A stretch of 64,000 nt of DNA from Hirudinaria manillensis (Eukaryota > Annelida > Clitellata > Hirudinida > Hirudinidae), in the NCBI GenBank assembly GCA_034509925.1, contig CM067538.1, forward strand, positions 310,001-374,000. The letters are read 5' to 3'. Below, one piece after another: positions 40,617-56,611 of this stretch (position 1 is its first letter; every line of letters starts with the position of its first letter). The notes under the pieces were generated by a model. It was not told the origin of the DNA. It did not search any database and saw nothing but the letters and a program-made list of their open reading frames with translations. A program made the translations under genes and the position numbers.

Positions 40617-42292
40617 TTATTTTGATTTCTATAAGCGTCGCAAACATGACAAAAAATTTACTAGTCCACGGGGCTTATTTAAGTATTGCCTTTCGTAATG
40701 AGATCGTCTGCATCACAGGGATGGGCGAAGCAGTGTTTTTACCGAACAATAAAATGCAAAATGCCTCAAAATTTAAAATTTTAAAATGAACCTAACTAAA
40801 TTCTCAATTTTGAGACTTTAATTGTACGTTTAGAAAACAACGATTTATTCCCAATCTAATGGTTGGGTAAATTGTTATAAATTGGACACTGTCTGCCCGT
40901 TTTCAAATTTATTGGTGTTTGCTGTCATCAAACCAAGGGCGTCATCTGGGAACAGCACCATAACCACGCAGGAAAAAGATGCTGTGGCATTCCAGCCAGC
41001 CACAATCCTCCCAGCTCTAGCCACTCCAGATAAATCTCCCGGTTCACTTACGATAATTTCGATCTCCAAATAGAAAAACTATTACTTCAAATTAGATACT
41101 CAAAGCCTCAAGAATAGCTGAAATTCAAATTCAGTCATAACTAGTTGTAATCATAACTTGTTAATACTGCTATCAAGTATTTCTATAAACAGTTCAATTG
41201 ATTAAAACACCTAGACCAAAGAAAAACTCAACGAAAGTATTTGATTCGTCTTCATAGAAACGAAAGAATGCCTGGAACACCGTCATTTGTAAACTAATAA
41301 TTGAAAATACAAAAAGCAGGAGGAGGAGGAGAATGTGTACAAGGAGGTTCGACGTGGAAATCGGACAGTTGCAGCAGCAAAGCACAGAACCATGTTGAAT
41401 GAAACATCACAAAAAAAAAAAAACAAGTAAATATATGAACAACCACCTCGCAGACGAGGATGGTACGATACTGGCCGACGGTACGAATGTACGTGGAAAT
41501 CACAACGAATCGTATGCATCTAATAAACAAGATTAATGTACTTATTAAATTAAATTAATTAATTAATTAATTGAGCAACAACCACGTCACAAAAACAACA
41601 GAGGCATCTGCTGTTGCCTGTTGAATTCCAATCTGGAGTCCAATTCAGAGTGAATTTTTAAAATTGACAGATTTTTACACCGAAACATTTTTCCTCCAAT
41701 TATTGGATTAAAATTACAATTATTGGATTAAAATTACAAAATGATTATTGAAAGCATTTTTCTTTACCAATTCAAGTATTTTGCATTTTGAAAATTTGTG
41801 ACGAAGACTAATCTAAAGTTGCAAGAAACATTTTATAGGTTATAAATTAATAAGAATAAATAAAATAATTATAAAAATAGTTATTAAAGATTAATTGAAA
41901 TAATAAGAATAATTAAAAAAATTAAGAAATTTTTTTGATTGTTCTGAGACGTGTCGAGGCATTGACAACAAATTTTCTTATGGTCCCACATGAGCAACAA
42001 TTGCACAGCAACAGCAGTAATATTAATAAAATAATAATTATTAATTATAACAAAATAATAATTATAATAAAATAATAATTATTAATTATAATAATAACTA
42101 TTTGAAACCCATAATCACAAGATTTGTTTGTAAAATGATTGGACGATGGCCTGAAATCATTTGTTACGATCACAGCATCGACATGGAAAGACATGATTTG
42201 TACAGACGACAATGATGAAAGCAACTCCTTCCTTCCTTCCTTCATTCAATCCATCCGCCGACAGACGAAAGTCGAGCCACTCCTTCATTCGT
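40617..42292. other. Intergenic region, no supported gene
   Basis: Between the unknown membrane protein and the RSPRY1 stop codon. Small ORFs overlap on both strands at 40875-41073 (about 63 codons each way), with a codon pattern slightly better than background but no recognisable family. A TTAA/ATT-rich tract lies at 42018-42100. Confidence 0.5.
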
Positions 42293-46945
<4,653 letters not shown>

Positions 46946-47894
46946 CTGCAATTTGTGAAGAAGTGATAAAGTTTGTTTGTGATGTGAATTCTTATCAGTT
47001 CAAGAATGTCCAGTGGCATTTGGGTTCAGATATTTAAATTTTTGGTTATTTCGTTATATGGTTTCAAAGCCAAGAATTTAGTTTACATATAGGGTGGTTG
47101 ACTTATATTGACCATCCACAAAAATGTTACTATTAATAACCACAGATTTTTCTTCTGATCAACGCTACCAGAATCAAAATCCCGTACAACAACTCAATTA
47201 TCAGTTCAATCAAATAGGACTCGATTTTTATTAAATCCAAAACTTCAATGTATACAATCGTTAATAATTATATCAAGCAAACAAACTTTTTCTAGGAACT
47301 AATGACTGTTACCACTTAACTTCAGGTCTCCATCAATTTATAAAAGTGTGTCTTATATGCTACTCTCCCATCAATTATAATTAATCCGTATCAAGCACAA
47401 GATTTCTATTACTAATCGTATAAAACCCGACTTCCGACGACAGCAAAACAAGTCATCGCCGCTGAGAGAACCATTGATATCGCAAACTAAAAGTGAAGCG
47501 AATTCATAAAATTCATGTATTTTATGAGTGGGACAAGAAAGGCCCAACATGTTAATTTAATTTAACGAGAATTTAGTATATTTTGTGGGATTAGACAAAT
47601 ATAAAAAAAAAAAGAATTTGGTTTCCCAAACAACCCCCCCCCACGAAATCAGACTCATTAAGCGTTTCAAAAATTATAATTTTGTGGCGGAATACGAGTA
47701 GGGCTTTTGTGGTCTGCCCACTGGTTGAATTTACCACCACATCAAAGTCAAAGTAATAAATCAACTATTTGCCTAAACATTTATTTGAGTTCAGAACATA
47801 GCATTGTCCACCAAGACATCACTAGCACTTACACAAAACACGAAATCTATTTTAAACGAATAAATCTTATGTCCTAATATTCCAGAAAATTCCA
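46946..47894. other. Intergenic region between EEF1E1 and RSPRY1
   Basis: 949 bp holding the RSPRY1 5' UTR and promoter and the EEF1E1 3' UTR. Immediately 5' of the RSPRY1 ATG (46945) is TTGCAG, so the start codon may be the first base of an internal exon with an untranslated exon further up. A minus-strand AATAAA lies at about 47780-47785, some 110 bp after the EEF1E1 stop, and is a plausible polyadenylation signal. Confidence 0.45.
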
Positions 47895-49753
47895 TCAGAA
47901 ATATGGAATCCTAGCAAAAGAAATCTTCTCCAATCCCTGCCTAAGATGTCCATTGCTTTGAAGCTGTTTTGAAAGAAAATAAAAACAGTTTAAAAAAAAA
48001 AACAAGAATAATCTCGAAGCAAATAAATTTTCTTGCAAATCCTAAACTGGTGATTTGAACCGAACAAAACTCTGAAAGTGATTTTTAAAAACCGTTTGCA
48101 GTTCATCGTCGATTGAAATCGCAATCTTTCGTTAAAACTCGATACGAGTAAAAACTTCCGACTCACGTGGTTGAACCATCGACAGAGGTCGACGTGGTTC
48201 TGTTTGTCATGGAACGACATGTTCTTCTGCAACAACAAAGAACACGACAAAAGTGTTTATTAAAATTAAATGCAAATAACATCGTTCAACATCATTTTTA
48301 CAGATGTTGTAACATATATTGCATCAAAAATGGAGAAAACAATCCTAAATTCCAAATGACTGCCATCTTAATTTAGCTTGCATTCTAGGTCATTGGTGAC
48401 TTTATATAAATATTAATATTGGTAAATAATAATAATAGTAATAATAATAATAACAAGAACTCACAAGTATGGAATGCAGTTTGTAGAACATGAGTACATC
48501 AGCCAATGTCAAATGATTGCCTACGAAGAAGACTTTGTCCGACAGGTTGGTGTTCAATTCCTGTCGAGAACCAAACGAGTTTAATTAGCAACATTAACAT
48601 GCAATGACCACATCTTGCAGATAACGTAGAATTAATTTTAAATTAATTTTTAAAAAAATTAAATTTTAAATCAACTTTTAAATTAATTTTAAAAAAAACA
48701 TCATAAATTAAGTTTTAAATCAATTTTTAAAAAATAAAGTTAAATTGTCTTAACTTTTGAAACCACGTTGGAACGTAATAATTATTAATATCGTACTAAT
48801 TGATAATAAGATGGTCAACGAGTGCAAAATACGTACGGCCAAGACTTTCGAGAAATCCTTGTCGGAGCACCTATCGACTCTTGTGATCCTGTACTCCATC
48901 CATTGGCTCACCAAAGTGTTTTCCAGGACATCTCTGCCTGGATAAAAACATTAAATTCCATCTCAATTCAAAGAAACCTGGATAAAAACATTAAATTCCA
49001 TCTCAATTCAAAGAAACCTGGATAAAAACATTAAATTCCATCTCGATTCAAAGAAGCATTGTTCCTACGTCATCCGATCGACAACGGCAAGACATTGCAA
49101 ATTTGTTATTTTATAAGTTCACTTTTCAACATCGTCTCTGCATTATATCGACCCCATTGACAAGCTAAAATAATGGCTCGGATCACATTTGGTCATCTGC
49201 TTGCAATGTTGATGTTATCTGGTGTATCGACGGTCAATGCTCGGAATTAACCGACAATCGATAAAGTTCATGTGAAATTTGTAAACAAACCTAGCAAGAA
49301 TGTTGAGTCTCCATTTTCTCTGGCCAAGTATTTGGCAGATGACACAATTCCTTTTATGACGGCCCCCTGGACCTTGAGTACTGGGTACTAAAGTTTTAAT
49401 TTTTTTTTAAATTAATGTTTTCATTTCATCAGGATGACTATGATTCTCACTTAAACACTTTTTAAACACAGATAACTGTGATGGCTGATCTATCACTGAC
49501 AGGAATGTATCATTACATGATTTGTAGTTTATTTTAAAATATTCAATGAGAATGTTTCTATTTTTTGCTCATTTGCAGATGATTTTTATAAGTTAAAGCC
49601 TCAATCCTACATTTGAAGAAACCAACTTATGGTAAAACATTCGTCACTCACGGAGTCATTTCCAACGAGAGATATTTGTTTATGTTGGACGGGCAATTTC
49701 TTGGAATTCGAAATGAAAGAATTTATAAACGTAAGCTCTTCTTTGGCGTTCAT
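47895..49753 (-). CDS. EEF1E1: Eukaryotic translation elongation factor 1 epsilon 1 (AIMP3/p18)
   Basis: Six exons read leftward: 49753-49652, 49387-49291, 48937-48837, 48560-48465, 48226-48167, 47963-47895; GT-AG and in frame, 174 aa, the same length as the human protein. GST-like fold. The N-terminal half has YPVLKVQGAVIKGIVSSAKY (human ...IPVLQTNNGPSLTGL...AAHL) and STFLLG. The C-terminal helical domain has VSQWMEYRITRVD, then DKVFFVGNHLTLADVLMFYK (human DKVYLTGYNFTLADILLYYG), and HVDLCRWFNHLQ. Role in family: auxiliary subunit of the multi-tRNA-synthetase complex that docks methionyl-tRNA synthetase, with reported DNA-damage signalling. The ATG at 49753 gives the expected short leader. 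The acceptor of exon 3 lies at the edge of a 40-bp tandem repeat. Confidence 0.93.
48937..49057. repeat. 40-bp tandem repeat carrying copies of the EEF1E1 exon 3 acceptor
   Basis: Three copies of a 40-bp unit start at 48937, 48977 and 49017 with CCTGGATAAAAACATTAAAT. In the transcript sense each copy contains GTTTTTATCCAGG. The first copy is the real acceptor of exon 48937-48837; the other two are identical acceptor-like sites in the intron, 40 and 80 bp upstream. Confidence 0.9.
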
Positions 49754-50478
49754 TTTATTTTTTCCGTGGCAAGCACAAGTCTCCGAAATATCGCTATTGA
49801 CGTATGCTGAGAAAAGTAAACGCACGAATCTTATTTGTTGCCAAGCATTTGACATTCATACATTTTTATAAATAATATATAAATTCATCACTTATTTCAA
49901 AATTATATCAATTTATTATTGGGCTTTTCCCGAATTTATTATTTTTCTCTTGGAAATTGCTTCTGACTTTTCACCCGTCTTTCGCTGACGGGCGAGATTG
50001 ATCTAATTTTTAGAGATTTCCGGATATGCCAAAAACTTGTGACGCCTTTTATTCGTATTTCAATTGTATAATCATTTATTATATTCTTTCTACTGAACAT
50101 GAAAGTTCTGTGCTCAGTATATTGACAGAATTCTCAAATGTTTTTGAAATCCAGTTCAAGTGATGACTTTTTCAGTCAACAAAAATGTCCTTCTATTACG
50201 AATGATGAATTCGAACGAAATATGACCGCAGCTAAAAATTCGTTGAAAGAAATCGTGATATATATTCAGAAAATGTCAGATCCGCGATAGGTTTTTTTTG
50301 TTCCTAGATTCTTCTGAAGTTCAAAATATCCGTCACGCGTTCAGAAAAAAAAAAGAGACTCTTTCAGATGAAAATAGTGCTAATAAGAGGAAATAATAGC
50401 AGATGTTAAAATACTATCCACAATATTGGAATATTAACAATAATCCCATTTTCATCATTTTCAGTGTTAATTTTCAGA
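49754..50478. other. Intergenic region between DDR-like and EEF1E1 genes
   Basis: Holds the EEF1E1 5' region and the DDR-like 3' UTR. Minus-strand AATAAA hexamers occur (for example about 50075-50080), so polyadenylation of the DDR transcript here is plausible. Several short overlapping ORFs at 49607-49871 are shadows of EEF1E1 exon 1. Confidence 0.45.
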
Positions 50479-53400
50479 CTACAGCCAAGCTCCGTATCGA
50501 CGACTCTCGACGACTGCAGTCGGTGAAGTAAGCGTTGAGGGCATGTAGCCGCTACTCTTGTGCTGCAAGAACATGTGTATTTCCTCGAAGGTTGGTCGCA
50601 GTTTGGCATCCCTGGACCAGCACTCCATCATGAGATCGTAAATCTCCTTCGGACAATCCTTCGCTGGTTTCTCGAGGCATTCGAACTCGTGACCTTCGGA
50701 CTGGCCGAGCCGAAGTATGTTCTTGACGACCTGTGGATCGCTCAGGTGATCGTAAGGTCGCCTCTCTGCCCTCGTGAGGATCTCCCAGAGCGTCACGGCA
50801 AAAGACCAGACGTCGCTTTTGTTGCTGTACTTTTCCTGCAGAAGAGAGGAATGAACGGAGGTTGAATAAGTGAATGAATGAATGAATGAATGAATGGTTG
50901 ATTGATTGAAATGCTTTGAACAACTGAATTCTCGAAATGCACGATTCCATCGAACAAGATTATCAGACTGATTGCCGATTAGTAGCGGGAAAGGATAAAT
51001 GATTGAAAAAGTAGGCAGAAGAATGAACGAACGAACGAATGAATGAATGAATAGATGGAGAGATGAATGTATGAACGTATGAATGAATAGATGGAGAGAT
51101 TAATGGATGAACGAATGAATGAATGAATGAATAGATGGAGAGATGAATGGATGAATGTACCAACCAGCGTTAGAGTCCCGCTAATCTGACTAGAAGACAA
51201 ATTGGCATTGTTATTCGCCTATTCTAACGTAGTTCCAGTGGGGATTGAATGCGATCGTTATCATCACCGCCATCATAATCACCATCATCATCATCATGAC
51301 CATCATAATTACCATCATAATCGTCGACTAACCAATAGGACTGATTCCCACGCCATCCACCTGACCGGAAGTACGGCCTGACCTTGAACTCTATAATAGT
51401 CGACCTTGTAGAGGCTGGAGGTCATGCCGAGGTCAGATATTTTGACCTGGAGGTAGCGACCCACGAGGCAGTTCCTGGTTGCCAGGTCTCTGTGCACGAC
51501 CTTCATGCTTTCCAGGTACTTCATTCCAGAAGCTATCTGGGTTGCCATGTAGATCAGTGCCCCGTAGCTGAAGGATTGTCATTGGTCGGTGGGTGGAGTT
51601 TAAAATGGGGGTGGGATGATGATGATGATGATGGTGATGGTGGTGACGATGATGACGATGCAGGGACGAGAAGGGTGGGTTAAGGACTGGATGAGTGAGG
51701 AGAACGTGGGCAGAGTGTGGAGCCCTTGCGAGTGCAAAATCCAATGTTGAACGTCCATCCGTGGGCTGCCCAATGAGGTTGCACCACGGGGTGAATGAGT
51801 GCAATGGGGAGGGGTTATTGAGTGAAGAAATGGAGAAAGAAAAAGATAATGGCTGGACGGTGCAAGGCGATTATTTCTTATCGGATAGTTTTTGTCCTTA
51901 TCATTTTCACGACGACGACGACGACGACGATGATGACGATAATGAAGGTTATGATGACGATGTCGGTATTGATTGTGGAGATGATGACATTGCAGATGCA
52001 ACAATAGTGCTTATATATTATATATCTAACTGATGTATTATTTATCACACTTAAAATAAATAATTGAATAAATAATAATAATAATTATTATTGTAATAAA
52101 TAAATATTATAATAATAAATATTATTATTACAATAATAATAATTATTATTATTATAATAAATAAATATTATTATAATAAATAAATATTATAATAATAAAT
52201 ATTGTTATTATAATAAAAATAAATTATTGCTATTAAAGTGCAAATGCTTGGAATGATTGCTCCATTGAAGTCTCAGACTTGACGCTGTCGTCGGAGTTGG
52301 TAACTTCGTGACATTTATAACCTTTGATTAGAAATGAGAGCTTTAAATAAATAAATAAATAATGTTTTATATTTGCAATAATTTAACAATTACCTTAAAA
52401 ATGAATAAATAAGTAAATAAATAAATAAATAATGTTTTATATTTGCCATAATTTCCGCAACAATTTAATAATTACGTTAAAAATGAATAAATAAATAAAT
52501 AAATAAATTGGGTGATTGAGTGATTGGTCTACATAAATTAAGCGATACTGGAAATGGTCTGAATAACTGAAGACATCTGAAAGAGGCCAATTAGTCTTTA
52601 AGTCGGTGTAAGATCAATAAGCCATGACTTGGCCGGATTAACAAGCCATTAGTCGGGCAGATCCGATTGGGTAGAGTAGAGTAGAGGAGATTTCATTTAC
52701 GGGGTGAGGAGCTGGGGAGCTGGGGAGGTGGGGACATGTTTTCCTCACGAGAGGAAATGGACGTCGATGGAGGTTTTAAAAACCACAGCGAGGTATGGCA
52801 GGTCATTCGAAACCTGGCCGGTAATTCCCTCACCTGAGACGCTCTGAAGTGACGTCGCTGCAGCCACTGAAGACCGTGAAGCCGCGACGGCAGGAATCGT
52901 TGAGAAACTGGCAGAGAATTCCGTGGCATGGATACTCGAGGCACATTCCCAACGTGCAGGTGTCCTTGTCCAGGTAGAGACCAATCACGTTGCTCAGGTG
53001 TTCGTTGTTTCTCGAGAGGAGTTGGTCGAGCTCTTGGAAGAACTTTTCCCTGGTGAAATGTTAGAATAGAATGGATGATCGACAGACAGACGGATGGATG
53101 ATCGACAGACAGAGAGATGGATGATCGACAGACAGACGGATGGATGATCGACAGACAGACGGATGGATGGATGGATGTATGAAATAATTGATGGATGGAC
53201 GATCAAGATCTAAATGATTGGATAAATAAAAGTATTTAAAATGTATCTATGTCTGAATTTGTGGATAGCAGACAGACGGACGGACGGATAGATGGATGGA
53301 TGGATGGATGGATGGATGGATGGATGGATGGATGGATGGATGGATGATGGATGGATGGATGGATGGATGATGGATGGACTGGTCAATGAGTGGATGGATG

Positions 53401-56400
53401 GATGGACTGATTGGTTCATAATGGAGCAGAAGAAGAGATTGATGGACGGACAATTGAATGACGCCGACCCCAGGCCGCGCGGAAGAAGATGATGGAGAGA
53501 GTGAAACAGCGACGGTTGAATGAATGAATGAAGGAATGAAGGGAGATAATGATTTGATTAATGGAGGGAGTCAGTGGAGCGAAACTGAAAGGGGTTGAGA
53601 CAGGGATTTTTCTTTTTAAAGAGCCAATTCATCACAAGTAAAAAAACCTAACGCTTCTCATTGTAATGAAGGTAACGTCATCTTTGTCATCATCATCACC
53701 GCCATCGTCATCATCGTCATCATCACCGCCATCGTCGTCGTCATCGTCATCACAAAGGCTCATTAAATGCCTCTCGATCACAGGCGACTTTTGCGAGACG
53801 TCAGCTCGATTATTAATGTCGCTCGGTTTCTATATTTAGACGGACATTAATTAACATTAATCTGGGTCATTAATATGCATTAGCTGGTAATTAATATGCA
53901 TCAGATGGTCATTAATATTTATCAATGGCTCGTTAATAATCGTAATCTGCCGGAGGTGAGACAAAAGTTTGGGCGATGACAGGGTGTTGCTCGTCTTAAA
54001 AAGGAGACGAAGACGAAGACGACGATGATGGTGATGATGATGATAGTGATGATGACGATGACGACGACGACGACGACGATGATGATGGAATTAAACGAGG
54101 GTTGTTTGTGAAACTGCTCAGATACAGATGTCCAATAGCATCGACCAAATGGCATCTTAAGAGCTTAATACAAAGTGATTGACAGTTTAAATGTTTTGCT
54201 TTATTTAACAATTAAATGCTTTATTCCTCCACCAGTTCAATCAATCCATCATCCAAATGAAAATTTTCGTCCAAAATTGATTTAGAATCCATGCTCGCCT
54301 GACCGGGACTAGGGCGTGTGAGGTCAAAAAGATGAATTCAATCATTATCAGCATCAACGATGACGGTGATGATGATGATGATGATGACGACGACGACAAC
54401 AACAACAACAACGGCCCAAAGTGATGTCCAAATTTGAATAAATTTCTTTGTTCAGTTTTCGAGAATATTCGCAACAAAAAGTAAAAATTCTTTGAACTAT
54501 CGGGAGGAGTGTACCTCATCTGACGAGTTGAACCTCTGTCTAGCATTTTCACGGCCAGCATTGTTTCCGGATTGCTGGGAAAGGAAACGCTGTTGCTGTC
54601 GACGGTGTTGCTGTTGGTGGTGACGATGGCGGTTGTGGTAGTCGTCGTGGTGGTGGTGTTGAAGGGATCCGGATTGGTGGATAGTATGACGGAAGCAGGA
54701 AGACGACGTTTGTACAGGAACACCTGGAGAAGATAAGACGGATGAAGATGATGATGACGATGACGACGACGACGATGACGACGACGATGGTGATGATGAT
54801 GATGTTGTCGAAGATTATTCAGGATATGAACTGATGCGTCAAGTAGTGAGTTAATCTCGAAAGATTTTCAACGAAAATCATTGAAACGAGGATTGGACTT
54901 AAAAACAACAAAAAACAAAAACACGAAGATGGAAGATTTAAGTCAAGTCAGCATTCGTATGGCATTTTAAAATGATAAAATGATAATAAATAATAATTTA
55001 TTTTAAATAAATTTCAAATCAAAAACAAATAATTGGTTAAAAATTAATTTAATTTCATACCTTATTATTCTGAAACAATGCAATTTCAACAAAAAGAAAT
55101 TAATAATAATAATAATAATAATATGCTAAGTATTTAACAATTACGTAATTAATTAATATATCAATAAAAAAAGGTGTCATCTTTATCAGCCAAAGATTGA
55201 TAGACTGAATATATAGATGGATGGATTGATGGATTGATAGGTGGATGGATTGATAGGTGAATGTATGTATGTATGTATGTATGTATGTATGTATGGATGG
55301 ATGGATGGATGGATGGATGGATGGATGGATGGACTGATGGATTGATAGGTGGATGGATTGATAGGTGAATGTATGTATGTATGTATGGATGGATGGATGG
55401 ATGGATGGATGGATTGACAGATGGAAAAAAAGTGAAAGCACAAAAACCTGGCCAAAGGGGGAAGCGCCAAATTTGTTGAGAAGTTCCAGTTGCTCTCTCG
55501 GTACGACTAATTCGGCATAACCGGAAGGCAGCAAAGAACTATTTGAAGGTCTTTTCTTTCTATGCTTCCTTCTATTTTCGTCCGCCATCGTGTCGAGGGA
55601 AGCCATCTTGAAATCTTGTATCGATGGAGATAGAGGCGGAAGATGTTTCTCTGACGACAATGGAACTGCAAGGAAGAAAGGATCAAGGGATGGATGGATG
55701 GATGGATGGATGGATGAATGAATGAATGGATGGATGGATGGATGGATGGATGGATGGATGGATGAATGAATGGATAGATGGATGGATGGATGGATGGATG
55801 GATGGATGGATGGATGGATGGATGGATGGATGGATGGATGGATGGATGGATGGATGGATGGATGGATGGATGGATGGATGGATGGATGGATGGATGGATG
55901 GATGGATGGATGGATGGATGGATGGATGGATGGATGGATGGATGGATGGATGGATGGATGGATGGATGGATGGATGGATGGATGGATGGATGGATGGATG
56001 GATGGATGGATGGATGGATGGATGGATGGATGGATGGATGGATGGATGGATGGATGGATGGATGGATGGATGGATGGATGGATGGATGGATGGATGGATG
56101 GATGGATGGATGGATGGATGGATGGATGGATGGATGGATGGATGGATGGATGGATGGATGGATGGATTGAATGAGTGGAGGACTGATGAGCGAAAAAAAT
56201 TTGGATTGATTTATTAGCGGCGATGATGCCAATGATGATGATGAATTAGACCGTAACGATTCCCTGACGAGGACGACGACGACGACGATGATATTGGTGG
56301 TGTTGATGATATGATGACGATGATGATGGTAATGATTCATTTATCGTTCAGCATCAAGCCATATTCTCCAGACAATCCGTCTCACTTGGAATGATTTCGT

Positions 56401-56577
56401 GAAATATATTTTTATTTTAAAGAATTTAAATTATTTAATTTGTTTTTTTATATTTAAAACTGAAATTGAAGAGAAAAGTAAAATTTAAATTTAAAAAAAA
56501 TCGTTAAATGTCTGGAATTAAAGAGGATGAGGTAAAAGCGGGTTCGACGGAAAAACATTTCTGCAAAGTAAACATCG

Positions 56578-56611
<34 letters not shown>

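Noticed and set aside
40875-41073. Overlapping 63-codon ORFs on both strands
   Set aside because: Short, no splice context or family match; I cannot choose a strand.
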